A program made the position numbers and the translations under genes. This document shows, one piece after another, positions 16,889 to 25,728 of a stretch of 64,000 nt of DNA. Below the pieces are notes generated by a model that saw nothing but the letters and a program-made list of their open reading frames with translations, made no database searches and was not told the DNA's origin. The first letter of the stretch is position 1. Each line of letters opens with the position of its first letter. The stretch comes from Planctomycetota bacterium (GTDB lineage Bacteria > Planctomycetota > GCA-002687715 > DRQF01). Where the stretch lies: contig JACKGY010000003.1 in assembly GCA_020639295.1 (NCBI GenBank), positions 620,001 to 684,000 on the forward strand. The letters are read 5' to 3'.

Positions 16889-19615
16889 GTGAGCCGGAAG
16901 ATCATCATCGACAGCGACAAGGGCCGCGAGGTCTTCGACCTGATCGGCACCTCGACCACCGTCGGGCGCGCCGACGATTGCGACCTGGTCCTCCAGGACG
17001 ATCGCGTGTCGCGGCACCATTGCCGCTTCGTGCACGTCGACGACGAGCTGCTCGTCGAGGACCTCGGCTCCGGCAACGGAACCATCGTCGACGGCGAGCG
17101 CATCGACGGCCGCCGCGTCCTGCTCCCGGGGGCGCGGGTCGAGGTCGGCGGGCAGATCCTCTTCGCCGATCGGGCGCCCTTCCGGACCGCGAACGCCGGG
17201 GCCGCGGCCGCCGAGGAGCCCTTCGTGGTCGCCGCGCCACCGGCCAGCCGCCGCCAGGCCGGCGACCGCAAGGCCCGCACCAACGCGATCCCGATCGTGG
17301 TCGGTTTCGCCGCCCTGATCCTGGTCATCTTCGTGGTCAACGTCAGCCTCGACCGCAAGGACGAGGCCGAGGCCCGCAAGACCAGGGAGAACGCGGCCGG
17401 CGTCGCGGCCTCGACCGGCGACAAGAAGGAAGCCCGCGACGACGAGGCCGCGCGGCGCATTCCCTCCGACCTCGGCACCGAGGAACGACAGCGGCTCGAG
17501 GCCCGGGCCCGGGCGCTCGAGGATCTCGACTTCGGCGTCCAGCAGGCGCTGATCCAGAACGACTACGCGACCGCCTTCCGGGTCCTGGCCGACTTCGAGG
17601 CCCGGCACGGCAAGGCCGGACCGGCCATCCCGCGGCGCATCGAGGCGGCGATGACCAAGGCCACGGGCGAGGCCATCGGCACCTACCAGCGCCTGATCGG
17701 CGAGGGTCGCGCCGACCTCGCCCTGGCCGCGCTCGAGGACATGCGCGCGCGCTTTCCCGAGGGCAGCCCGGCGCGCGGCGACATCGAACGCATCCTCGCC
17801 CGGCCCATGAGCGAGTTCGCCACCGTCACCAGTGGCGGCGCGCAGGCCGCGACCACGGCCCACGCCGAGGTTCCGGCCGTGCCGGTCCGCGCGCCCATCA
17901 GCGCGCGGCCCGCGGGTGACGAGGCCGCCCGCGAGGAGGCCCGCAACCACTACTTCGCTCTCGCCGACGAGGCCGAGATCCTCCTCGGCCAGCGCCGTTA
18001 CCAGGACGCGGCGACCCGCTTCCGCGCCGCCGGCGAGGCCGGGGCACGCGCCGGGCTCGAGCCCGGGCTGATGGCCCCGGTCCTGCGCAAGATGCGCCAG
18101 GCCGAGCGCCTGCGCGACTTCGTCCTGGCGGTCGAGGACGCGGCCCGCAACCGCGGCGAGGTCTTCGGCAAGGTCCCCTTCCTCAGCGATCGGCGCGGCG
18201 AGGTCAAGGGCGTCAGCGACGAGGGCATCGTCTTCGAGGACGAGCTGGGCGAGGTGGTGATCTCGCCGCGGGTCCTGCGTTCCGACGCGATGAAGACGAT
18301 GGTGCAGAAGCTCGACTTCGATGCCATCGGTCGGGTCAACGCCGCCACCTTCCTGCTCACCGTCGGCGAGCGCGAGCTGGCCGAGAAGCTCCTCCATCGC
18401 AGCGAATCCGAGACCGCGGGGCTGAAGCCGGAGATCGACTCGATCCTGGCCGACGCCTTCGCCATCGACCTGCCGGAGGGCGGCTTCGTCTGGCACGACG
18501 GCCACTATCTCTCGCCCAACGACGTCACCCGGGTCAAGGTCCGCGAGGCCATCGACGAGAACACGCCCAAGCTGCAGAACGGCGACGCCGCCAAGCGGCA
18601 GGAGGCCTACGCGGCCCTGCGGGCTCTCGGCGATCGCGCGGCCTCCGCCTACCAGCGCGCCCTGCTCGACGCCAAGGTGGTCCTGCTCCAGCGGGCCGAA
18701 GCCATGGGCGGAGTGAAGAAGCTGGCCCAGCTCGATGCCCGCCGCCAGGAGCTCGAGACCGCGCGCGAGTCCGCCCTGGAGCTGATCTTCGACGAGCAGA
18801 AGTACCCCTATCCCTATCGCGGCGTCGGCCAGGAGATCTACCAGATGTACCTGGAGACCCAGAAGGAGATCGACCTGCGCACCAAGGTCGTCGCCGATCT
18901 CTGGGCCGACACCAGCTCGGTCAAGCTCACGCCCGAGCTGCGCGAGGTCGTCGCGATGCTCGCCGAGTACAACCGCGAGCTCGATCGCCTCGAACTGGGT
19001 CGTGGCCCGGCCGACCCCCGCCACCTCCTCCACCTGCCAGCCAGCGTCGCCGTCGACCTCCGCAACTATGCCTGGAGCGACGAGGAGCGGGTGCGCATCG
19101 ACGTCTCGGCCACCTGGATGGCCGAGAACGAGACCCAGGAATCGAAAGCCACGGCCGCCGAGCGCGAGCAGGTCCGGATCACCAACGACTACCGGGTGAT
19201 GATGGGCCGGCACGCGGTGAAGCTCAACGAGAAGCTCCTCGCCACCGCCCGGATGCACTCCGAGGACATGGCCAAGGGCGGCTTCTTCGCCCACGAGAAC
19301 CCGCTCGATCCGAAGAAGCGGAGCCCCATGGACCGGGCCCAGCTGAACGGCTTCAACGGGGTCGGTCTGTCCGAGAACATCGCCAAGAACCCTGGCGGGC
19401 CGATGGGCGCCCACAAGGCCTGGCTCCATTCCAGCGGCCACCACCGCAACATCCTCACCGCCGCCTGGCGGGTCCTGGGCTCGGGCAACGCCGGCAGCCT
19501 CTGGACCCAGAACTTCTCGATCCGGGAGTACGGCGACGCCGAGTCGAGCCGGGGCATCAAGGGCGGGGACGCCACGCCCCGCGGTGCCCCGCCGGCCGAG
19601 GACGAGAACCAGTGA
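16889..19615 (+). CDS. membrane protein with FHA domain and C-terminal CAP domain
   Basis: 908 residues from a GTG (GAGG upstream). Residues ~1-95 are a canonical FHA domain (VGRADDCDL, SRHHCRF, GSGNGTIVDG). One transmembrane helix is at ~134-155 (PIVVGFAALILVIFVVNVSL). Next comes a long, mainly helical Ala-rich region with TPR-like pairs. The last part (~755-880) is a CAP/SCP-PR1 domain with FFAHENP, GENIA-like SENIA and HSSGHHRNIL motifs, including the paired His and Glu of CAP proteins. Topology would put FHA in the cytoplasm and CAP outside. A TATAGT box at 16816-16821 may be its -10. The combination suggests transmembrane signalling or envelope remodelling; function unknown. Confidence 0.8.
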   Translation: MSRKIIIDSDKGREVFDLIGTSTTVGRADDCDLVLQDDRVSRHHCRFVHVDDELLVEDLGSGNGTIVDGERIDGRRVLLPGARVEVGGQILFADRAPFRTANAGAAAAEEPFVVAAPPASRRQAGDRKARTNAIPIVVGFAALILVIFVVNVSLDRKDEAEARKTRENAAGVAASTGDKKEARDDEAARRIPSDLGTEERQRLEARARALEDLDFGVQQALIQNDYATAFRVLADFEARHGKAGPAIPRRIEAAMTKATGEAIGTYQRLIGEGRADLALAALEDMRARFPEGSPARGDIERILARPMSEFATVTSGGAQAATTAHAEVPAVPVRAPISARPAGDEAAREEARNHYFALADEAEILLGQRRYQDAATRFRAAGEAGARAGLEPGLMAPVLRKMRQAERLRDFVLAVEDAARNRGEVFGKVPFLSDRRGEVKGVSDEGIVFEDELGEVVISPRVLRSDAMKTMVQKLDFDAIGRVNAATFLLTVGERELAEKLLHRSESETAGLKPEIDSILADAFAIDLPEGGFVWHDGHYLSPNDVTRVKVREAIDENTPKLQNGDAAKRQEAYAALRALGDRAASAYQRALLDAKVVLLQRAEAMGGVKKLAQLDARRQELETARESALELIFDEQKYPYPYRGVGQEIYQMYLETQKEIDLRTKVVADLWADTSSVKLTPELREVVAMLAEYNRELDRLELGRGPADPRHLLHLPASVAVDLRNYAWSDEERVRIDVSATWMAENETQESKATAAEREQVRITNDYRVMMGRHAVKLNEKLLATARMHSEDMAKGGFFAHENPLDPKKRSPMDRAQLNGFNGVGLSENIAKNPGGPMGAHKAWLHSSGHHRNILTAAWRVLGSGNAGSLWTQNFSIREYGDAESSRGIKGGDATPRGAPPAEDENQ

Positions 19616-19747
19616 GCCCGGGACGGCGGTCGACGCGGATGGTCAAAGGGAGCGTGACAGCCTAAACTGTCCCCGAGGGAAACGGAGCCCGCGGCGACGC
19701 GGCATCAGCATCGAGACCGGGCGGAGCGCGCCCGACAGAGGAACGAC

Positions 19748-21004
19748 ATGGCCAAGTTGATCATTACCGAGGATGGACGCGACAAGGTCTACGAGATCGT
19801 GGACGACCGCTTCACCATCGGCAGCGGACCGGACGCCGACCTGCAGCTGCGCGCGGAGGGCGTCGCCCCTCTGCACGTGACCGTGCAGCGCACCAAGGCC
19901 GGCTTCCGCCTCATCGACATGGAGACCCGCGAGGGCACCTCCGTCAACGGCAAGACCGTCAACGAACACGTCCTGGCCAACGGCGACACGATCCAGGTCG
20001 CCGGGGTCAAGATCACCTACATCGGCAAGGGCCCGACGCGAGCCGCCGCCGCGGCCAAGAAGGCCGCCCCGAAACTCGAGTCGAGCAAGTACTACCGGCA
20101 CGCCGAGCCGAAGAAGGCCTCGTCCGCGCAGCTCCTCATCGTCGCCCTGGCGGCAGTCGGCGGCCTGATCCTGATCCTCTGGGTCGGTGGCTTCTTCGGC
20201 GCGCCGCCGAAGCTCGACCAGCAGCAGTCCGAACTCGCCGAGGCCGTGCGCCTGACCGAAGAGGGCGCCACCTCGGACAAGGTCAAGGAGAAGGTGCCGC
20301 AGGTCCTGAAGAAGTACGCCAACCAGAGCGATCTCGACGATCGCCAGAAGGCGCTCTACAAGAAGCTCAAGGCCAACTGGGACCTGATCCAGCAGAACCT
20401 CGGCAACATCGAGGCAGCGAAGCAGGCCCAGGAGGAGTTCGTCGCCCTCTACAACTCGAAGCTGAAGACTCCGGACGCCTACGATCTGCACGAGAAGATG
20501 GCGAAGGACTGGCTGGCCAAGTACGAGCGGCTGAGCACGCCCGAACTCGCCCGGGTGAAGACCATGCTCGAGGAACTCGAGAACATGCGCACCGCCAGTC
20601 CCGAGGACAAGGAGATGCTACGGGTGAAGGGCATGATCCTGGCGTCGATCCAGGACAAGGAGCTCCAGCGCGGCCAGCGTGCCCTCAACGAGATGGACCC
20701 GAAGGTCCGCACCGGCCACCCGGAGTTCGTCGACGACATGACCCGCATGTTGCGCATGAAGAGCCGCCAGTGGCTCGGCGTGCGTAAGAACGACGTGCGC
20801 GAGTACCTCCGCGACGACAAGTACGACCCGGCCCGGGCCCGTCAGATCGCGATCGATTCGATCTTCACCAAGCTGATCTACTCGACCATCGAGGACTACC
20901 TGGCCTCGCCCGACAAGTACTCCCAGGCCAACAACCAGGAAGCCGAACTGAAGACCCAGGCCCTCCTCCGTGAACTCCTGGCCCAGATGAAGCCGGACTA
21001 CTGA
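19748..21004 (+). CDS. membrane protein with degenerate FHA-like domain
   Basis: 418 residues. The first ~95 residues align with an FHA fold, but key binding positions are altered: FTIGSGPDADL instead of the usual IGR, and VAPLHVTV instead of SRxH; the REGTSVNG end is kept. It probably no longer binds phosphothreonine in the standard way. One transmembrane helix is at ~126-150 (QLLIVALAAVGGLILILWVGGFF). The remaining ~265 residues are charged and helical with TPR-like spacing. A TAAACT box at 19663-19668 is a possible -10. It is the third FHA gene in a row, and the fold, TM and helical-tail layout mirrors its neighbour at 16889 without the CAP domain. Confidence 0.72.
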   Translation: MAKLIITEDGRDKVYEIVDDRFTIGSGPDADLQLRAEGVAPLHVTVQRTKAGFRLIDMETREGTSVNGKTVNEHVLANGDTIQVAGVKITYIGKGPTRAAAAAKKAAPKLESSKYYRHAEPKKASSAQLLIVALAAVGGLILILWVGGFFGAPPKLDQQQSELAEAVRLTEEGATSDKVKEKVPQVLKKYANQSDLDDRQKALYKKLKANWDLIQQNLGNIEAAKQAQEEFVALYNSKLKTPDAYDLHEKMAKDWLAKYERLSTPELARVKTMLEELENMRTASPEDKEMLRVKGMILASIQDKELQRGQRALNEMDPKVRTGHPEFVDDMTRMLRMKSRQWLGVRKNDVREYLRDDKYDPARARQIAIDSIFTKLIYSTIEDYLASPDKYSQANNQEAELKTQALLRELLAQMKPDY

Positions 21005-21030
21005 TCCCGAAGCGCCGGGCGAGAAAACCG

Positions 21031-21530
21031 GGCCAGCCAGCGGCTGGCGCTCCGGCAGGACCGCGCAGCGCCTGCTGCGCATTCGAAGCTCGGACGACGG
21101 GTGAAGCGAACTAGGCCAGCCAGCGGCTGGCGCTCCGGCAGGACCGCGCAGCGCCTGCTGCGCATCCGAAGATCGATTGCTCTCGGGCCAGGAATCTCGG
21201 CCAGCCAGCGGCTGGCGCTCCGAGCGGCTGCTGCTCCGGAGCGCCGGCTGCCCAGCCGGCAGGTCCGCCGGCCGCTGGCCGGCGCTTAGTCGAGATACCC
21301 AAGACGACGAGGACTCCGAGGGCGAAGAGGTCGCCATCGCGAAGGCACGCAACCGGCGAGTCCGACTAGGCCAGCCAGCGGCTGGCGCTCCGGAGCGCCG
21401 GCTGCGCATCCGAAGATCGATTGCTCTCGGGCCAGGAATCTAGGCCAGCCAGCGGCTGGCGCTCCGAGCGGCTGGCGCTCCGGAGCGCCGGCTGCCCAGC
21501 CGGCAGGTCGCCCAGGCGGCACCGGTGGTC
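21031..21530 (+). repeat. hairpin repeat cluster A
   Basis: Five copies of the core GGCCAGCCAGCGGCTGGC start at 21031, 21114, 21199, 21369 and 21443. The core is an inverted repeat (GCCAGCC-AGC-GGCTGGC), usually preceded by CTA or CT and followed by GCTCCG. Other modules between cores are also hairpins: GCCGGCTG-CC-CAGCCGGC, CGCCGGCC-GCT-GGCCGGCG and GCGCAGC-GCCT-GCTGCGC. Non-palindromic filler sequences recur too (attcgaagctcggacgacgg, aagatcgattgctctcgggc). Unit spacing is irregular (83, 85, 170, 74 bases). The stretch lies in the 648-base gap between the FHA gene and lptF and is not coding; a TAACAT box at 21574-21579 may be the lptF -10. Confidence 0.85.
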
Positions 21531-21652
21531 GAAACGACCGGACCGCCCCGTGGAGGCGATGATCGTCAGCGGCTAACATCGGCGCGACCCGATGGCGCGG
21601 GCCGGTCGCTCCGCCTCGGCAACTGGGAATCGAGGGGCAGGCCGCCGAGCAC

Positions 21653-22735
21653 ATGCGCATCGTCGAACGCTATCTCGCGCGCTCACTCTTCCGTTCGGCG
21701 GCCTTCACCTTCCTCGTGCTCGGCTCGCTCGTCACCATGATGGTCTTCTCCATCATGGCTCTGCGCGAATCGATGACCTTCCTCACCGTCACCGCCCTGC
21801 TCGAGGTGGTCGGCCTCCTCACCCTCACCCAGCTCGAGATCCTGATTCCCCTGACCGTGCTGATCGCCAGCATCTGGACCTACGGCAAGGCCCAGGCCGA
21901 TGGTGAGATCAACGCCATGCGCGAGGCCGGGATGTCGCTCTTCCGGGTCCTGCAACCCGCGGCTCTGCTCGGCGCCCTGGCTTGCCTCGTCCTGGTGCTG
22001 CTCGGCAACCGTCTGATCCCCTGGGCCAGCTACGAGCAGCGCCTGATCGGCAAGCGCTTCCTGGCCGAGAGCGTCGACCGTCTCCTCGAGGACGAGCGCA
22101 CCGCGATCCGGGATCGCCGCTTCAAGTGTCGCTGGTCACGGGTCGAGATCGACGAGACCGGACGCCCCTATCTCGAGGACTTCGTCGTCGCCGAACTCGA
22201 GAACGACGTGGCCGAACCGGTCTTCACCCGCGCCGGCCGGGCGATCCCCTTCATCGACGGGCCCGGCGGACGCCTCGTCCTGGAACTCCACGACCTCACC
22301 TATTCGGTCGTCGGCGCCTCCGAGTCGATGCGGATCGCCCTCGACCTGCGCGCCCTCTCCGAGGAACCGGCGCCGCGCCGACGCGCCGCGAGTCTCGACT
22401 ACGAGGAACTCTATTCGGCGGCACGCGACGAAGCGGGTCAGGACATCGGTCTCCAGGCCGAGGTCGAACTCCATGCCCGGGGCGCGGGGGCCGTCTCGGC
22501 CCTGCTCTTCTCCTTCCTCGGCGCCGCCCTCGGCGTGCTCCTCGGCATCCGCAACCGGGCCACCATCTTCGCCATCGGCTTCCTGCTGGTGATCCTGCTC
22601 TACTTCGCCCCGCGTCTCATCGGCGAGAGCCTCGGCGCGCGCGGGCTCGTCGCCCCCGGCCCGGCCCTCTGGTGCGGCAACGTCCTCATCCTCGGCGCCG
22701 GCCTCGGAGCCTGGCGCAGGAGTCGGCGGCGATGA
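21653..22735 (+). CDS. lptF: LptF/LptG-family permease, first copy
   Basis: 360 residues. Three transmembrane helices in the first ~125 residues, a soluble region of ~130-270 that would be the periplasmic beta-jellyroll, and three more helices at the C-terminus (SALLFSFLGAALGVLLG, IFAIGFLLVILLYFAPRL and the last segment). The motif following TM2, YGKAQADGEINAMREAGMS, is typical of LptF/G. With LptB and the partner permease it would extract lipopolysaccharide or a similar lipid from the inner membrane. Its stop overlaps the start of the next gene (ATGA), so the pair is translationally coupled. Which of the two is LptF and which LptG is assigned by order only. Confidence 0.8.
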   Translation: MRIVERYLARSLFRSAAFTFLVLGSLVTMMVFSIMALRESMTFLTVTALLEVVGLLTLTQLEILIPLTVLIASIWTYGKAQADGEINAMREAGMSLFRVLQPAALLGALACLVLVLLGNRLIPWASYEQRLIGKRFLAESVDRLLEDERTAIRDRRFKCRWSRVEIDETGRPYLEDFVVAELENDVAEPVFTRAGRAIPFIDGPGGRLVLELHDLTYSVVGASESMRIALDLRALSEEPAPRRRAASLDYEELYSAARDEAGQDIGLQAEVELHARGAGAVSALLFSFLGAALGVLLGIRNRATIFAIGFLLVILLYFAPRLIGESLGARGLVAPGPALWCGNVLILGAGLGAWRRSRRR

Positions 22736-23781
22736 AGCGCTGTGACCGCTACCTGCTCCGGCTCTTCGCCTGGTCACTCGGCGCCACGACCTTGTTCCTC
22801 GTGGGGCTCTACCTGATCCTGCACTTCCTCTCCCATCTGAAGCATCACGAAGACGCGCGCGAGAGCTTCGCGGCGGTCGGCATGGGCCTCGCCGAGGGTC
22901 TGTGCCGCTACTACTGGCTGCATCTCCCCGAGATCCTGGTGCTCTTCGGTCCCTACGCCCTCTTGTTCGCGGCGATGTTCACCCTGCATCACCTCGAGCA
23001 GGGCAACGAGCTGATCCCGATCCGCGCGGTCGGCGTCAGCAGACGACGCCTGACCCTGCCCCTCTATCTCGCCGCCGCCCTGGTTTCGCTGGGTCTGGTC
23101 GCCCTGAAGGAGGTCGTGATCCCCGGGCAGGCCCGGGACATGGTGATCGTCAGCCGGCAGATGCGCGGCAAGTCGGACGCCGTTCAGGACGACCTCGACC
23201 TGCTCGCCGACGGCCGCGGCAACGTCTTCCATGCCCGACGCTGGGACGCCGGCACACTCAGACTGGAGGACGTCACCTTGCTGCCGCGCGAGGCTACGCG
23301 CCCGCTGAGGTTCGAGTTCCTCGAGTGGTTCGACGAGGAGGACGGCGGCCGTTTCGTCCCGGCGCCCGGCTCCGATCTCGATGAGGCGGCTTTCGCCGCC
23401 CTGAGCGACCTCGAGGCCCAGGACGTCGGCGAGGAGAACCGTGTCCTGCGCCGATCGTCCTGGTTCCGGCTCCGGCGACTGGCCCTGCGCGCCGACGGCG
23501 ACCGCCGCCTCGCCATGCTCGCGGCCGAGCACCTGGCCTATCCCTTCTCGGCCATCGTCCTGATGCTGATGGGCATTCCGTTGGTGATGCGTCGCCGTGG
23601 CACGAACGTCTTCGCCGGGCTCCTCCTCTGCCTCGCGCTCTCGCTCGGCTTCTTCGCCATGAACCTGCTGATGAGCCGGCTGGGGGCCCAGAGCCCGCTC
23701 ATCGCCCCCGATCTCGCCGCCTTCCTACCGGTCTTCCTGGTCGGCGCCATCGGTCTCCTGCTCCAGGATCTCGGCCGCTGA
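22732..23781 (+). CDS. lptG: LptF/LptG-family permease, second copy
   Basis: 349 residues from the ATG at 22732, within the overlapping ATGA of lptF; the frame stays open upstream but only as a shadow of lptF. Same layout as its partner: TM1 (WSLGATTLFLVGLYLILHFL), TM2-3 around residues 60-125 with HLEQGNELIPIRAVGVSRRRL between them, a soluble periplasmic part (~130-255), then three C-terminal helices (PFSAIVLMLMGIPLVMRRRG onward). It would form the heterodimeric LptFG permease. The presence of an Lpt system fits a diderm cell envelope. Confidence 0.8.
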   Translation: MKRCDRYLLRLFAWSLGATTLFLVGLYLILHFLSHLKHHEDARESFAAVGMGLAEGLCRYYWLHLPEILVLFGPYALLFAAMFTLHHLEQGNELIPIRAVGVSRRRLTLPLYLAAALVSLGLVALKEVVIPGQARDMVIVSRQMRGKSDAVQDDLDLLADGRGNVFHARRWDAGTLRLEDVTLLPREATRPLRFEFLEWFDEEDGGRFVPAPGSDLDEAAFAALSDLEAQDVGEENRVLRRSSWFRLRRLALRADGDRRLAMLAAEHLAYPFSAIVLMLMGIPLVMRRRGTNVFAGLLLCLALSLGFFAMNLLMSRLGAQSPLIAPDLAAFLPVFLVGAIGLLLQDLGR

Positions 23782-23817
23782 AATCGAGCTGTCGGACCCG
23801 GACGGTCGCGATCGCTC

Positions 23818-24009
23818 GGAGCACCGGCTGCCCAGCCGGCAGGACCGCGCGACGCCTCTTGCACAACCGGAACTCGACTGTCGGAGGAAGCGAACTAGGC
23901 CAGCCAGCGGCTGGCGCTCCGAGCGGCTGGTGATCCGAGCGGCTGGCGCGCCGGCAGGACCGCGCAGCGCCGGCTGCGCATTCGAAGCTCGGACGACGGG
24001 TGAAGCGAA
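23818..24009 (+). repeat. hairpin repeat cluster B, left of the IS
   Basis: Begins with the GCCGGCTG-CC-CAGCCGGC hairpin and contains a core copy at 23898. The last stretch (23940-24013) matches 21041-21114 of cluster A over 74 bases with only two differences, ending at the CTAG where the insertion sequence begins. Noncoding gap after lptG. Confidence 0.85.
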
Positions 24010-24013
24010 CTAG
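24010..24013. repeat. target-site duplication CTAG, left copy
   Basis: CTAG immediately outside the left inverted repeat of the IS, matched by 25725-25728 on the right. The uninterrupted relative at 21111-21114 has a single CTAG at the same position of the repeat. Confidence 0.8.
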
Positions 24014-24030
24014 CCCGCTTCGCTCACCAC
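24014..24030 (+). repeat. left terminal inverted repeat of the IS
   Basis: CCCGCTTCGCTCACCAC; pairs with 25708-25724 with two mismatches (positions 5 and 6). Confidence 0.85.
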
Positions 24031-24220
24031 GCCGATCCGCAGGTGGTCTACTCCCGGGATCTGCGATGTCCGAGGGTCGACTCTGGGTCGTCCCGCCTGA
24101 GATCGGTGCGAGTGTGGGGACCTGAGCGGGTCTCGAGGCCGAGAATGGGCGTATTGGGACGCCCTGTGCGGACCTCGGGCGCAGGTCGTTTCCGCGCGTG
24201 CTGATTGGAGGTTGGGTTCT

Positions 24221-25627
24221 CTACGTCGTGGCGCAGATGTTCCGCCAGGCGGCGAAGAAGATGTCCTTGTAGGGGCAGGCGCTCGACATGTTGATCCAGA
24301 TTCGCCGGCAGGTCACCCGGACCCGAGCGCCGATCTTCAGCAGCTTCAGCCGGATGGTGCCACACTGCGCCCGCTCGGCTTCCGTCCCCTTCAGCCCGAT
24401 CCGTCGCAGCGCGTCGACGAGGACGTAGGCTATCGACGAGAAGTAGAGGCGGATCTGGTTCGCCTGCATCGTGTGGGCGCTCGTCCGGTCGGCAAAGAGG
24501 TCGAGCTGCTGCTCCTTGATCCGGTTCTCCATTTCGCCGCGCTGACAGTAGATGTCGCGGTAGATTCGTTCGGCTTCGTGGTGATCGTCGCAAGGAAGCG
24601 AGGTGACGATGAAGCGTGGGTTTCGCCCCTTCCTCGAGCACTCCGCTTTGCCGATCACCCGCCGCTCGCGAGACCAGGAGTCGATCGTCCGCCAGTTGAA
24701 GCAGTGGAAGAGCGCGACCTTGCGGCCGAAGCTCTCGCAGAGGTCCTCAGCGTCGAGCAGGTGATCCTCGAGCTCGGACTCGAGGCGGGCGTTGCGAGCA
24801 AGGCCGATCACGTAGTCGACCCCGTTTTCCTCGCACCAATCGAGGAAGCCATTGCGGCAGAAGCCGGAGTCGGCGCGGACGATGATCCTCGTCTTCGTCC
24901 AGCGCGTACGGAGCTGGGCCACAATGCGTTGCAGCTCCTCGAGCGAGCCGGCCGCACCGTCCTGGTTGCTCATGCGCAATCGTGCCGACAGCAGATGATC
25001 GCCGGCGAAGATGTAGAGCGGCATGTAGCAGTAGCAGTCGTAGTAACCGTGGAAGAAGCGACCTTCCTGACGGCCGTGGATCGGATCGTCGGTCGCGTCG
25101 AAGTCGAGGATGATCTCCTCGGGCTCGTCCGCGTGAGACTCGACGAAGAGATCCACCAGAAGCTCGTCGACGGCATCCGAGCTCAGCTCGATCCGACGGT
25201 AGCGGTCCTTGGACGCCTCGCCGCTACGCGAGAGCTCGACGCGATTCAGGGTGCTGCTGCTCGCGAGAGGCCGACCTCGATCACGGTCGCGACGGCGCTC
25301 CAAGCCCGTCGGGTCGGCCTTCCCGACCAGGGCGGCCAGAAGCGGATCGCGGCTGAGCTCGTCGTGGTCGTTCAGGTCCTCGTAGCCGAGCGCAATCGCC
25401 ATCACACGCTGAGCCACCAGGTCGCGGACGCTGTGGTCGATCCGGCTCGGATCTCGGTAGTCGTGGAAGCAAGATGCGAAGCGATCGAAGAGGGAAAGGC
25501 GGCGATCGACCTCGTGTAGGAGCAAACCGCCTGCGTCCGAGCTGATCTGGCCGCCGTCGAAAGATGCCGTGAATTCTCGCCTGCCCGGGCCTCGGCTCGT
25601 CACCCGCTCGCCGTTACACTCTGTCAC
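24221..25627 (-). CDS. IS1380-family transposase
   Basis: 468 residues from a GTG start. The opening region (FTASFDGGQISSDAGGLLL) is the usual IS1380 N-terminus. DDE-type catalytic residues are visible in ILDFDATDDPIHG, IIVRADSGFC and the YCQRGEMENRIKE segment, which is a YREK-like signature. The C-terminus (SSIAYVLVDALRRI, TIRLKLLKIGARV) matches the family. The frame is uninterrupted and the length is normal, so the enzyme is probably active. It cuts and pastes the element that surrounds it. Its G/C use is lower than in neighbouring genes, in keeping with transfer. Confidence 0.92.
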   Translation of the reverse strand: MTECNGERVTSRGPGRREFTASFDGGQISSDAGGLLLHEVDRRLSLFDRFASCFHDYRDPSRIDHSVRDLVAQRVMAIALGYEDLNDHDELSRDPLLAALVGKADPTGLERRRDRDRGRPLASSSTLNRVELSRSGEASKDRYRRIELSSDAVDELLVDLFVESHADEPEEIILDFDATDDPIHGRQEGRFFHGYYDCYCYMPLYIFAGDHLLSARLRMSNQDGAAGSLEELQRIVAQLRTRWTKTRIIVRADSGFCRNGFLDWCEENGVDYVIGLARNARLESELEDHLLDAEDLCESFGRKVALFHCFNWRTIDSWSRERRVIGKAECSRKGRNPRFIVTSLPCDDHHEAERIYRDIYCQRGEMENRIKEQQLDLFADRTSAHTMQANQIRLYFSSIAYVLVDALRRIGLKGTEAERAQCGTIRLKLLKIGARVRVTCRRIWINMSSACPYKDIFFAAWRNICATT

Positions 25628-25707
25628 CTACAGCCACCTCGCTGGAAGTCCTGGGATCTGTTGTTTCACCCCACTCTTCCAAGCTTGGCGGCTGTTTTCT
25701 AGTAAAT

Positions 25708-25724
25708 GTGGTGAGCGATACGGG
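25708..25724 (-). repeat. right terminal inverted repeat of the IS
   Basis: Read on the minus strand: CCCGTATCGCTCACCAC, matching the left end at 15 of 17 positions. Confidence 0.85.
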
Positions 25725-25728
25725 CTAG
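25725..25728. repeat. target-site duplication CTAG, right copy
   Basis: Partner of 24010-24013; its last G is also the first base of the repeat core that resumes after the IS. Confidence 0.8.

Larger units (their letters stand above)
24014..25724. mobile_element. IS1380-family insertion sequence, 1711 bp
   Basis: Ends are a 17-base imperfect inverted repeat, CCCGCTTCGCTCACCAC (24014-24030) and, read inward from the right, CCCGTATCGCTCACCAC (25724-25708), 15 of 17 identical. Both ends are flanked by a 4-base duplication, CTAG. It carries one transposase gene on the minus strand, with ~207 noncoding bases between the transposase stop and the left end. Length, duplication size and transposase type fit the IS1380 family. 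The complete ends and intact frame suggest a recent or still functional element. Confidence 0.88.

Noticed and set aside
16712..19444. 910-codon minus-strand frame opposite the FHA-CAP gene
   Set aside because: No motif or start signal; the plus strand encodes clear FHA and CAP domains.
21031..21530. Possible CRISPR array in the repeated region
   Set aside because: Repeat spacing is irregular (74-170 bases), the 'spacers' are themselves repeated hairpins and fillers, and no cas gene is nearby.
21101..21660. Short open frames within the repeats, rich in Ala-Ser-Gly-Trp-Arg or Pro-Ala-Gly-Trp
   Set aside because: They are translations of hairpin repeats and occur in several frames and both strands; no conserved start.
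24221..25627. RAYT-type transposase partner for the hairpin repeats
   Set aside because: The protein is a DDE-type IS1380 transposase with normal inverted repeats, not a Y1 single-strand transposase; it merely inserted in a repeat.
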